A stretch of 64,000 nt of DNA. Origin: Pseudomonas sp. Au-Pse12 (lineage in GTDB: Bacteria; Pseudomonadota; Gammaproteobacteria; Pseudomonadales; Pseudomonadaceae). Numbering within the stretch: position 1 is the first letter of the stretch; every line of letters begins with the position of its first letter. Below are positions 17,494 to 26,085 of the stretch, piece by piece. The position numbers were made by a program, and so were the translations under genes. The notes beneath the pieces were generated by a model. The model was not told the DNA's origin, searched no databases, and saw only the letters and a program-made list of their open reading frames with translations. The stretch spans positions 124,001 to 188,000 of the forward strand of contig NZ_JAJTTH010000009.1 in the NCBI RefSeq assembly GCF_021341665.1, written 5' to 3'.

Positions 17494-18114
17494 TCCGAGT
17501 TCCTCGCAGGCATGACCGGCTGTTGCCGGTTCTAACTTTTTTATTGAACGCACTGACAACTTAATAATCCTGCCAGTGGTGTCAGGAATAGAAGCTAGCC
17601 GCAGTTCAAAGAAACAGCAAGAATATTTTTTATAAGCATATATCTAATCTAAGCCATTGAAATTAAACGAATAAAAATCAAATTCCGCAAAATGGTGCGC
17701 GCCATCACCATTTTGACGCACTTGACAGGATCGAAAAATAGTCGAGATTTCCTATGTCAAATCAGCTGCTTGAGGAGGCGCTGCGAAGAGCGGAAGACAA
17801 CTAATAAAATAACCGTGCACTGCTTTGGGTCCTGACCGAACGGACAACTTGCCAAACCCCCGGCCTGAGTGAACTGGCAACTAACCGAAGGCTTCAAAGT
17901 TGACTGAATAAAACTGAATCACATCAGTTGTTTACATGGATTCCGCACACCGTGCAGATGCGTATCCGGCAGTAGTTGGCATCGTTATTGAGTGCCGCCG
18001 CAGATCGCTGGCCAGGGGGGCGGAAGTCGTAAGTTCTCCGGCCATCGTCCGGCGCGCTGTTCCTGGGTGCGCTGGCCTGATGAGCAAAATAATCAAAAGA
18101 ACAGTGGAGCGGCC
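17494..18114. promoter_or_regulatory. intergenic region between hydA and the NCS1 transporter gene
   Basis: This 620-bp divergent gap is AT-rich around 17560-17720. Two inverted repeats stand out. One is AAAATGGT-N10-ACCATTTT (17689-17696 / 17707-17714), with a GC-rich spacer. The other is AACTGA-N6-TCAGTT (17912-17917 / 17924-17929). Either could be an operator for the pyrimidine-catabolism genes. No gene is convincing here; open frames in the segment lack both family resemblance and ribosome sites. Confidence 0.45.
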
Positions 18115-19605
18115 ATGCAACAGATCAGATCACAGGTGACCGAGCGCGCCGGCTTGTACGAGCTGGACGCCGGCAGCGACGTACTCGACAGCCCCCGTTA
18201 CAACCACGACATCGCACCGACCCAGGTCCAGGAACGCACCTGGAACAAATGGCATATCACCGCACTGTGGATCGGCATGTCGATCTGCGTGCCCACCTAC
18301 ACCCTGGGCGGGGTGCTCACCGCTTACTTCGGCCTCAGCGTCGGCGAGGCGCTGCTGGCGATCCTCCTGGCCAATATCGTGGTGCTGATTCCCCTGACCC
18401 TCAACGCCTTCGCCGGCACCAAGTACGGCATTCCGTTCCCGGTATTGCTGCGCTCGTCGTTCGGCATCATCGGCTCCAACGTGCCGTGCCTGATCCGCGC
18501 CTTGGTGGCCTGCGGCTGGTTCGGCATCCAGACGATGTTCGGCGGGCTGGCGATCCACCTGTTCCTGGGTTCGATCTTCGAGGGCTGGAAGGCCCTGGGC
18601 GGCACCGGCGAAGTGATTGGTTTCATGATCTTCTGGACCCTCAACCTGTGGGTGGTGCTGCGCGGCGCCGAGTCGATCAAGTGGCTGGAAACCCTCTCCG
18701 CACCGCTGCTGGTGGCAGTGGGCATCGGCCTGCTGGTGTGGGCCTTGCCCAGCGTGTCGCTGACTGAGTTGCTGGCGATCCCGCCCAAGCGTCCTGAGGG
18801 CGCTAGCGTCACCGGTTACTTCATGGCCGGGCTCACCGCCATGGTCGGCTTCTGGGCCACCTTGTCGCTGAACATTCCCGACTTCAGCCGCTACGCGAAG
18901 AGCCAGAAGGACCAGATCCTCGGGCAGATCTTCGGCCTGCCGCTGACCATGTTCCTGTTCGCCGCCCTGGGGGTGGTGATGACCGCTGCCTCGGTGAAAC
19001 TGGTGGGGGTCACGGTGTCCGACCCGGTGAGCCTGATCGGCCACATCCAGAGCCCGGGCTGGGTGGCCCTGGCCATGGCGCTGATCATCATCGCCACCTT
19101 GTCCACCAACACCGCGGCCAACATCGTCTCGCCCACCAACGACTTCCAGAACCTGGCGCCGAAGCTGATCGGCCGCACCACCGCAGTGATCCTCACCGGC
19201 CTGGTGGGGCTGGCGCTGATGGGCCACGAATTGCTGAAAAAGCTCGGCCTGTTGATTTCCGACGTCAGCCTGGAGACCGTGTATTCCAACTGGCTGCTGG
19301 GCTACTCCAGCCTGCTGGGGCCGATTGCCGGGATCATGGTGGTGGACTATTTCATCATCAAGAAACAGCGCCTGGACCTGGCCGGCCTGTACCGCGATGA
19401 CGTCTACCCGGCGTGGAACTGGTACGGCTTCATCGCCTTCGGTGTCCCGGTGGCCCTGACCCTGATGTCCCTGGGCAGCAGCGCCTTCAACTGGTTCTAC
19501 AGCTACGGCTGGTTCACCGGCTCGGCCCTGGGCGGCTTGATCTACTACGGCCTATGCAGCCTGCGCAGCCCGCAGAGCCTGGCCGCCAAGACCCCGACCC
19601 TGTAG
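18115..19605 (+). CDS. NCS1-family nucleobase/hydantoin transporter
   Basis: This 496-residue, roughly 12-helix symporter belongs to the nucleobase:cation symporter-1 family (Mhp1/PucI/CodB relatives). The family motifs are NKWHITALWIGMSICVPTYTLGG at the first helix, PFPVLLRSSFGIIG, NIPDFSRYAK and NTAANIVSPTNDFQNL. GGAG sits 5 nt before the ATG at 18115, which is preferred over upstream in-frame starts. Its position with hydA, preTA and the amidase implies uptake of uracil, thymine, dihydrouracil or a hydantoin. The TAG stop is part of a REP element. Confidence 0.92.
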   Translation: MQQIRSQVTERAGLYELDAGSDVLDSPRYNHDIAPTQVQERTWNKWHITALWIGMSICVPTYTLGGVLTAYFGLSVGEALLAILLANIVVLIPLTLNAFAGTKYGIPFPVLLRSSFGIIGSNVPCLIRALVACGWFGIQTMFGGLAIHLFLGSIFEGWKALGGTGEVIGFMIFWTLNLWVVLRGAESIKWLETLSAPLLVAVGIGLLVWALPSVSLTELLAIPPKRPEGASVTGYFMAGLTAMVGFWATLSLNIPDFSRYAKSQKDQILGQIFGLPLTMFLFAALGVVMTAASVKLVGVTVSDPVSLIGHIQSPGWVALAMALIIIATLSTNTAANIVSPTNDFQNLAPKLIGRTTAVILTGLVGLALMGHELLKKLGLLISDVSLETVYSNWLLGYSSLLGPIAGIMVVDYFIIKKQRLDLAGLYRDDVYPAWNWYGFIAFGVPVALTLMSLGSSAFNWFYSYGWFTGSALGGLIYYGLCSLRSPQSLAAKTPTL

Positions 19606-19701
19606 GAGCGAGCTTGCTCGCGATGAACGTACAAACAACGCGGTCTCTCTGGGGATTGCGTAACGTCTGCTGGCTAATCGCGAGCAAGCTCGCTCCTACA
19701 G
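19602..19701. repeat. REPIN: two inverted REPs
   Basis: GTAGGAGCGAGCTTGCTCGCGA at the left and TCGCGAGCAAGCTCGCTCCTAC at the right are exact reverse complements about 55 bp apart, the classic Pseudomonas REPIN arrangement. The left REP supplies the TAG stop codon of the NCS1 transporter. Confidence 0.9.
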
Positions 19702-19779
19702 GTGAGCACCGAAAACCGCGACACTCAAGACGAGCCCGATCTCGTCAACCACAACCAGAAAAAGCCCGAGGGGATCACC

Positions 19780-21057
19780 ATGAACGCTGCCGTCGAGGTT
19801 CTGCAATCCAGTCATCAGCACATCAACCGCGACCGCCTCTGGCAGTCGCTCATGGAGTTGGCCCGGCTCGGCGCCACGGTCAAGGGTGGGGTTTGTCGCC
19901 TGGCCCTGACCGACCTCGACCGCCAGGCCCGGGATCTGTTCGTGCAATGGTGCGAAGCGGCCGGCTGCACGGTCACGGTGGACGGCATCGGCAACATCTT
20001 CGCCCGCCGCCCCGGGCGCAATCCGCAGTTGCCGCCAGTGATGACCGGCAGCCACATTGACACCCAGCCCACCGGCGGCAAGTTCGACGGCTGCTTCGGC
20101 GTGCTGGCCGGAGTGGAAGTGCTGCGCACCCTCAATGACCTCAAGCTGGAGACCGAGGCGCCCCTGGAAGTGGTGGTGTGGACCAACGAAGAAGGCTCGC
20201 GCTTCCCGCCGTGCATGATGGGTTCCGGGGTGTTCGCCGAGAAGTTCACCCTGCAAGACACCCTGGCCAAGACCGACGCCGAGGGCGTCAGCGTCGGCGA
20301 GGCGCTGAACGCCATCGGCTATGCCGGCACGCGCCCGGTCAGTGGCCATCCGGTGGGCGCCTATTTCGAAGCGCATATCGAGCAGGGGCCGATCCTGGAA
20401 GACGAGCGCAAGACCATTGGCGTGGTGCTCGGCGCCCTGGGCCAGAAGTGGTTCGACCTCAAGCTGCGGGGCGTCGAAGCCCACGCCGGCCCGACCCCCA
20501 TGCACCTGCGCAAGGACGCCCTGGTGGGCGCCGCCGCCGTGGTCGCGGCGGTCAACCGCGCCGCCCTCGGTCACCAGCCTCACGCCTGCGGCACCGTCGG
20601 CTGCCTGCAAGCCTATCCAGGATCGCGCAATGTGATCCCGGGGGAGGTGCGCATGACCCTGGACTTCCGCCACCTGGAGCCGGCGCGCCTGGACTCGATG
20701 ATTACCGAGGTGCGCCAGGTGATCGACAACACCTGCGAAGAGCACGGCCTGAGCTTCGAACTGACCCCCACCGCGGACTTCCCGCCGCTGTACTTCGACC
20801 CGGTGTGCGTCGATGCGGTGCGCGGCGCCGCACAAGGGTTGGGCCTGTCCCACATGGACATCGTCAGCGGCGCCGGGCACGACGCGATCTTTGTCGCCGA
20901 GCTGGGCCCGGCGGGGATGATCTTCGTGCCCTGCGAAGGCGGCATCAGCCACAACGAAATCGAGAACGCCGACCCCGACGACCTGGCGGCCGGCTGCGCC
21001 GTGCTGCTGCGCGCCATGCTCGCCGCCTCCCAATCCATCGCCCAACGCCAACCGTAG
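19780..21057 (+). CDS. N-carbamoyl-beta-alanine amidohydrolase (M20 family, beta-ureidopropionase)
   Basis: This 425-residue zinc-dependent amidase catalyses the third step of reductive pyrimidine catabolism: N-carbamoyl-beta-alanine (or -aminoisobutyrate) to the beta-amino acid, CO2 and ammonia. M20 metal ligands are present in MTGSHIDTQPTGGKFDG, TNEEGSRF, AHIEQGP and GISHNEIENA. The lid-dimerisation domain is the middle third (FDLKLRGVEAHAGPTPM). GAGGGG lies 7 nt before the ATG at 19780. It follows the transporter across a REPIN. The stop codon again falls in a REP (GTAGGAGCCGGC). Confidence 0.93.
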   Translation: MNAAVEVLQSSHQHINRDRLWQSLMELARLGATVKGGVCRLALTDLDRQARDLFVQWCEAAGCTVTVDGIGNIFARRPGRNPQLPPVMTGSHIDTQPTGGKFDGCFGVLAGVEVLRTLNDLKLETEAPLEVVVWTNEEGSRFPPCMMGSGVFAEKFTLQDTLAKTDAEGVSVGEALNAIGYAGTRPVSGHPVGAYFEAHIEQGPILEDERKTIGVVLGALGQKWFDLKLRGVEAHAGPTPMHLRKDALVGAAAVVAAVNRAALGHQPHACGTVGCLQAYPGSRNVIPGEVRMTLDFRHLEPARLDSMITEVRQVIDNTCEEHGLSFELTPTADFPPLYFDPVCVDAVRGAAQGLGLSHMDIVSGAGHDAIFVAELGPAGMIFVPCEGGISHNEIENADPDDLAAGCAVLLRAMLAASQSIAQRQP

Positions 21058-21123
21058 GAGCCGGCCTGCCGGCGAAGGGGCCCGCCAGATGTGCGCCGCC
21101 GACACCTTCGCCGGCAAGGGGCA
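21054..21123. repeat. REP pair
   Basis: GTAGGAGCCGGCCTGCCGGCGAA is a hairpin-forming REP, followed about 30 bp on by the inverted half TTCGCCGGCAAGGGGC. It begins in the stop codon of the amidase gene. Confidence 0.75.
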
Positions 21124-21178
21124 TCGTCAGGTGCTTGGCTGGCGTACACTGGCGAACTTTTCGCACGGGATGCCGACT

Positions 21179-21730
21179 ATGCACAGGATGGCGCTTTGTC
21201 TGGCCCTGGCTCTGAGCCTGGGTGGCTGTATCGATTACAAATGGGGCCACGACTGGAAGGCCGACAGCCTCGGCGGTTGGCAGGACGCCAGCCAGGGAAA
21301 ATATGACCAGGGCACCGCGTTCAAGCTGGCCTGCGGGCCGGAACCGCTGTATGTGAAGCTGACCTCCGCGCCGTCCCACCATCTGATGTCGCTGCTGTTC
21401 ATCCCCCTGGTCCCGGCGGCCACCGGCGATGACAACCATCTGAGCATCAACGCCCGCCACCCCAGCCTCTCGGCCTGTTCGGCGGCGCAGAACCCCCTGG
21501 TGATCAAGCTGGACAACCGGGTGATCAGCCATATCGGCTACTCAGCCGGCAACCAGGCGGGCAGTTGCGAGCTGCGGCTGGACGAGCGCGAGTTGCAGGG
21601 CGAGCGGGTGTCGATTGAGGTCAATCAGGCCGTGCTGCCTTGTGCCGTGGCGCCGCTGACCCTGAAGAAAAACGGCTTCTTCTGCCTGCGCAAAACCGAG
21701 TTCGGCGGTTCCAAGCCTTGTGACCGTTAG
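21179..21730 (+). CDS. predicted lipoprotein of unknown function
   Basis: This 183-residue protein has a short lipoprotein signal peptide ending LALSLGGC (lipobox Cys near residue 17). The mature part starts IDYKWGHDWKADS and contains several Cys (ACGPE, SACSA, GSCEL, LPCAV, FFCLR, KPCDR), suggesting disulfides in the periplasm. I do not recognise the family. The start could also be the ATG at 21170 or 21188; 21179 has CGGGA about 8 nt upstream. It stands alone between the amidase and a binding-protein gene. Confidence 0.75.
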   Translation: MHRMALCLALALSLGGCIDYKWGHDWKADSLGGWQDASQGKYDQGTAFKLACGPEPLYVKLTSAPSHHLMSLLFIPLVPAATGDDNHLSINARHPSLSACSAAQNPLVIKLDNRVISHIGYSAGNQAGSCELRLDERELQGERVSIEVNQAVLPCAVAPLTLKKNGFFCLRKTEFGGSKPCDR

Positions 21731-21839
21731 GGGCGGTCGCTCGCACGAACCTAAGCTAATTCCTAAAAAGTATTTATTTTCGATTTATTAGATCGATTAG
21801 CTTTTAGCGACTTTCCTGTCTCCGAGAAGGTTCGCTCCC

Positions 21840-22808
21840 ATGCGCCTGCCCTTTGCTTTGCGTCGTAGCTTGTCGATCACCGCCCTGGCCGGTCTGGCGC
21901 TGGGCATGGCCCTCAATGCCCAGGCCGACACCGACCTGCGCATCGGCTACCAGAAATCCTCGACCCTGCTGGCCTTGCTCAAGGCCCAGGGCACCCTGGA
22001 AAAACAGCTGGCGGGGCAGGGGGTGAAGATCACCTGGCACGAATTCACCAGTGGCTTGCCGCTGGCGGAATCGTTGAATGTGGGCAATGTCGATATCAGC
22101 GCCGATGTCGCCGACACGGTGCCGGTCTTCGCCCAGGCCGCCGGGGCCAAGCTGACCTATTTCGCCACCGAAACCCCATCGCCCGCCGCCCAGTCCATCG
22201 TCATTGCCAAGGACTCGCCGCTCAAGTCCCTGGCCGACCTCAAGGGCAAGCGCATCGCCGTGACCAAGGCCGCCGGCAGCCATTACCTGCTGATCGCTGC
22301 CTTGCGCGAAGCGGGTTTGAGTTTTGCCGATATCCAGCCGGTGTACCTGACCCCGGCCGACGGCCGCGCGGCGCTGGAAACCGCCAAGGTCGATGCCTGG
22401 GTCACCTGGGAACCCTTCGTCGCCAGCGCCCAGCGCCAGCAGGGCGCGCGGGTGCTGCACGACGGCCAGGGGCTGGCCAGCTATCGCCGTTACTACCTGG
22501 CATCCGGCGACTACGCCAAGGCCCATCCCGAGGTGCTGAACCAGGTGTTTGCCGAGCTGCAGAAGACCGGCGCCTGGGTCAAGGCGCATCCGGCCGAGGC
22601 GGCGAAACTGCTGGGCCCGCTGTGGGGCAACCTGGATGTACCGACCGTGGAACTGGCCAACAGCCGCCGCACCTACCAGGTCGAAGCGGTCAAGCCGGAC
22701 GCCCTGGGCGAGCAGCAGAAAATCGCCGATGCCTTCTACCAGGAAAAGCTCTTGCCCAAGCCAGTGGATGCCCGGGCGGTGCAGTTGTGGAGCCCCAAGA
22801 AGTTGTGA
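21840..22808 (+). CDS. ABC transporter substrate-binding protein, SsuA/TauA-like
   Basis: This 322-residue periplasmic binding protein has a signal peptide (about 1-30, ending LNAQADT). The mature N-terminus DLRIGYQKSSTLLALLKAQG, plus GNVDISADVADTVP, LKGKRIAVTKAAGSHYLL and VDAWVTWEPF, fit the aliphatic sulfonate / taurine / nitrate (SsuA, NMT1-like) family. No SsuB or SsuC gene lies beside it. The next transporter, behind a REP, is of the glycine-betaine class with its own binding protein. It is therefore an orphan component that may use a permease encoded elsewhere. Confidence 0.85.
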   Translation: MRLPFALRRSLSITALAGLALGMALNAQADTDLRIGYQKSSTLLALLKAQGTLEKQLAGQGVKITWHEFTSGLPLAESLNVGNVDISADVADTVPVFAQAAGAKLTYFATETPSPAAQSIVIAKDSPLKSLADLKGKRIAVTKAAGSHYLLIAALREAGLSFADIQPVYLTPADGRAALETAKVDAWVTWEPFVASAQRQQGARVLHDGQGLASYRRYYLASGDYAKAHPEVLNQVFAELQKTGAWVKAHPAEAAKLLGPLWGNLDVPTVELANSRRTYQVEAVKPDALGEQQKIADAFYQEKLLPKPVDARAVQLWSPKKL

Positions 22809-22821
22809 TCGCTGGTTAGAT

Positions 22822-22893
22822 TGCCTTCGCTGGCAAGCCAGCTCCTACATGCACCACGCGATGCCGTTGTAGGAGCCGGCTTGCCGGCGAACA
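22822..22893. repeat. REP pair
   Basis: CTTCGCTGGCAAGCCAGCTCCTAC on the left and GTAGGAGCCGGCTTGCCGGCGAA on the right are two inverted REPs around a short spacer. Confidence 0.8.
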
Positions 22894-22957
22894 GGCCCCC
22901 TCTTTTTTCTTGTTCACCGCCGGCTACGCCATCCCGCGCCCGGCGTCAGGAGTTCCC

Positions 22958-25033
22958 GTGTCTGCCGTTCACCCCCAAGAGGCCTTTGCCGTCCCAGCCT
23001 GGTCCAGCCCGCCCGCGGCTAACGCCGACGTGGTGCTGGAGTTGCGCCACCTGACCAAGCACTACGCCCGCCGCCGTGGCCAGTCCGCTCCGCCTGCGGT
23101 GCAGCAGGTCAGCCTCAAGGTGCGCCGTGGCGAAGTGCTGTGCCTGATGGGCACTTCCGGCAGTGGCAAATCCACCTTGCTGCGGCATATCAACCGGCTG
23201 ATCGAGCCCAGCAGCGGCGAGGTGCTGATCGACGGTGCGGCCATCAGCCAACTCTCGGCCGAGGAACTGCGCACCCTGCGTTCCCGGCGCATCGGCATGG
23301 TGTTCCAGCATTTCGGCCTGTTGCCCCATCGCAGCGTGCGCGACAACGTCGCCTTGCCCTTGGAACTGCGTGGCGAGCCCGAGGCCCAGCGCCACGCCGC
23401 GGCCGATCTGCAACTGCAAGCCATGGGCCTGGACGGCTGGGGCGAGCATTACCCCCATGAACTGTCCGGCGGCATGCAGCAGCGGGTCGGCCTGGCCCGG
23501 GCCCTGGTCAGCGAACCGGACATCCTGCTGATGGACGAACCCTTCAGTGCCCTCGACCCGACCATCCGCCGCGACCTGCAAAGCCACTTTCTGCGGGTGG
23601 TGCGTGAGCGCGGCATCACCACTTTGCTGGTGACCCACGACCCGGCAGAAGCCTTGCGCCTGGCGGACCGCATCGCCGTGCTGCGCCACGGCCAACTGAT
23701 CCAGCTGGGCACCCCCAGCGAGTTGCTGGAGCAACCGGCGGATGCCGAAGTGGCGGACTTCTTTCAGGACCACGGGGCCCGCAGCGACACGCCGGTGACG
23801 GTCTTGCCGACCCCGGTCAAGCGTGGGGTAGCGCCGGCTCCAGCCAGCCCTGGATTGTCCTTGGCCCAGACCCTGCTGCTGGGGCCGGCGGCCCTGGCTG
23901 CCAGCGGTCGTGGTGGCCTGTATTGGCTGTGCTTCGCCCTGGAGCTGGGCGCCGCCGCGGCCCTGGGCCAGGGGCTGGCCACGGCCAGCCTTGCCTGGGG
24001 CGTCCTGGCGCTGCTCGGCCTGCTGTGCAGCCGCCTGTTGAGCCTGACCCTGGCCCGGCGCCCCAGCCGCCAGGGCCGTTCCGACTGGCGCCTGCCGTGG
24101 CTGGTATTGCTGCTGTGCCAGGCCCTGGTGCTGTGGCGGGTACTGGCCGCCGATGCCTCTGGTCCCTGGCTGCAGTTTCCCGCCGACCGCCAAGTGCTGC
24201 TGGGCACCGCGGCGGCCATCGACCAGTTGATCGGCTGGTCCCAGGTCACCTTTGAGAGCACCTTCGTCGGCGTGATAGTGGCCGTGCGCACGGTGATCGA
24301 AAGCATCGAAAGCCTGCTGGGCTGGCTGCCCTGGCCGGTGCCGGCCCTGGCCCTGGTGCTGCTGGCCTGGCGCAGCGCCGGCGCCGCCCTGGCCCTGACC
24401 AGCGCCGCGGCCTTGGTTTACATCGGCCTGTTCGGCTTCTGGGAGCGGACCATCGCCACCTTGGCCCTGGTGGGTTCCTCGGTGTTGATCTCGCTGTTGA
24501 TCGGCGTGCCCGCCGGCATCCTCCTGGCCAAGCGCGCCCTGGCCCGGCGCCTGATCACCCCCTTGCTGGACGTGATGCAGACCCTGCCGACCTTCGTGTA
24601 CCTGATCCCGGCGGTGGCGTTCTTCTCGGTGGGCAAGACCCCGGCGGTGATCGCCACGGTGATCTTCGCCCTGGCGCCGATGATCCGCCTTACCGCCCTG
24701 GGGATTCAGGAAGTGCCCAAGACCGCCGTCGAAGCGGCCCTGGCCCACGGCGCCACACCGTGGCAGATCCTGACCAAGGTCGAGCTGCCCCTGGCCGCCG
24801 GCTCCTTGCTGCTGGGGATCAACCAGACCCTAGTGATGAGCCTGTCGATGGTGGTGGTGGCGGCGCTGATCGGCGCCGGCGGGCTGGGCTACGACGTGAT
24901 GACCGCGCTGCGCAACATCAAGGGCGGCGAGGGCATGTTGGCCGGCGCCGCGATCGTGTTCTGCGCGTTGATTCCCGACCGCATCATTCAAGCGACCCTG
25001 CGCCAGCGGGATCGCACATTGCATCAATCATGA
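22958..25033 (+). CDS. fused ABC ATPase-permease, glycine betaine/choline class (ProV-ProW fusion)
   Basis: This 691-residue protein joins two normally separate subunits. Residues about 25-265 are an OpuA/ProV-type ATPase: Walker A GTSGSGKST, VFQHFGLLPHRSV, signature LSGGMQQRVGLARAL, Walker B ILLMDEPFSALD, and switch His in LVTHD. The CBS domains of ProV are absent. After a linker come membrane helices and a ProW-like permease (about 490-690) with the EAA loop EAALAHGATPWQILTKVELPLA. The GTG at 22958 is chosen because AGGAG sits 5 nt upstream. It overlaps the binding-protein gene by 4 bp (ATGA). Confidence 0.88.
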   Translation: MSAVHPQEAFAVPAWSSPPAANADVVLELRHLTKHYARRRGQSAPPAVQQVSLKVRRGEVLCLMGTSGSGKSTLLRHINRLIEPSSGEVLIDGAAISQLSAEELRTLRSRRIGMVFQHFGLLPHRSVRDNVALPLELRGEPEAQRHAAADLQLQAMGLDGWGEHYPHELSGGMQQRVGLARALVSEPDILLMDEPFSALDPTIRRDLQSHFLRVVRERGITTLLVTHDPAEALRLADRIAVLRHGQLIQLGTPSELLEQPADAEVADFFQDHGARSDTPVTVLPTPVKRGVAPAPASPGLSLAQTLLLGPAALAASGRGGLYWLCFALELGAAAALGQGLATASLAWGVLALLGLLCSRLLSLTLARRPSRQGRSDWRLPWLVLLLCQALVLWRVLAADASGPWLQFPADRQVLLGTAAAIDQLIGWSQVTFESTFVGVIVAVRTVIESIESLLGWLPWPVPALALVLLAWRSAGAALALTSAAALVYIGLFGFWERTIATLALVGSSVLISLLIGVPAGILLAKRALARRLITPLLDVMQTLPTFVYLIPAVAFFSVGKTPAVIATVIFALAPMIRLTALGIQEVPKTAVEAALAHGATPWQILTKVELPLAAGSLLLGINQTLVMSLSMVVVAALIGAGGLGYDVMTALRNIKGGEGMLAGAAIVFCALIPDRIIQATLRQRDRTLHQS

Positions 25034-26085
25034 GGTGTCCCTTGAACAAGTCGTTTACCCGTACCCTTGGCGCCGCCGCGCTGTTGTTGGGTCTGTCCCT
25101 GCCGGTGCTGGCCAAGGACAAGATCGTTATCGGCGAACAGAACTGGACCGGCGCCATCGCCATCCAGAACATCCTCGGCGAAGTGATCAAGAGCCGCCTC
25201 GATGGCGACGTTTCCTACCTGGCCGGTGACGTGCCGGTGCTGTTTGCCGCCGCTGCCAAGGGCGATGGCTCGGTGGACGTGCTGACCGATATCTGGCTGC
25301 CCAACCAGTCTGCCGCCTGGGCCAAATATGTCACCGGCGGCACCCGCTCCCTGGTGCCCAACAAGCAGCCGTACCTCGGGGTGCAGGGCTTCTATATCCC
25401 CGGCTACCTGCAAGATAAATACGGCGTGAAATCGGTCTACGACCTGCAAAAGCCTGAAGTGGCGAAACTCTTCGAACCCCTGGGCGGCGGCAAGGCGCAA
25501 CTGCTGGTGGGCCCGGCGGGCTGGGAGTCCACCTACATCGGCGAGATCAAGGCCAAGGACTTCGGCTTTGCCGACAAATTCGAATCGGTGTCCACCGAAG
25601 CCTCGGTGACCTACGCCAAGCTCGCCGCGGCCTACAAGGCCCAGCGCGGCGTGGTGTTCTACGCCTACACCCCGGACTGGATCTTCTCCGCCTTCGACCT
25701 GCGCCGCCTGGATGAACCGGCGTTCGACGGCTATGCCCAGGACAACAAGAAGGGCGACCCGCTGTACAAGGCCGATGGCTGCTGGAAATTCATCAGCCCG
25801 ACAGTGGATGCCGACTGGCTGAGCAAGAGCAAGATCACCTGCGCCTACCCGGATGCCCGGGTGTATGTCCTGGCCTCCAGCGCCCTGCAAAAACGCGCAC
25901 CGCGAATTGCCGCGTTCCTGGAGAACTTCAGCATCGAGCCTCAGGCCCTGAATGACCTGATCCTCAAGATTGAAAAAGAACAGCAACCGGCGGCGCAGGC
26001 GGCCAAGGAATGGGTCGCGGCGCACCCGCAGATCGTCGATGGCTGGCTGGGTGCCAGCGGTGAAAAAGTGGGAGTGGCGCAATGA
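25030..26085 (+). CDS. glycine betaine/choline ABC substrate-binding protein (ProX/OpuAC class)
   Basis: This 351-residue periplasmic protein has a signal peptide (LLLGLSLPVLA, cleavage near 28). It carries the tryptophans typical of the quaternary-amine aromatic cage in GEQNWTGAIA, TDIWLPNQ, GPAGWEST and TPDWIFSAF. The ATG overlaps the ATPase-permease stop (ATGA), but a TTG at 25042 with GAGG 6 nt upstream gives the cleaner start (MNKSFTRTLGAAALLL). The stop again overlaps the msrA start by 4 bp, so all three genes are coupled. Confidence 0.88.
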   Translation: MRCPLNKSFTRTLGAAALLLGLSLPVLAKDKIVIGEQNWTGAIAIQNILGEVIKSRLDGDVSYLAGDVPVLFAAAAKGDGSVDVLTDIWLPNQSAAWAKYVTGGTRSLVPNKQPYLGVQGFYIPGYLQDKYGVKSVYDLQKPEVAKLFEPLGGGKAQLLVGPAGWESTYIGEIKAKDFGFADKFESVSTEASVTYAKLAAAYKAQRGVVFYAYTPDWIFSAFDLRRLDEPAFDGYAQDNKKGDPLYKADGCWKFISPTVDADWLSKSKITCAYPDARVYVLASSALQKRAPRIAAFLENFSIEPQALNDLILKIEKEQQPAAQAAKEWVAAHPQIVDGWLGASGEKVGVAQ

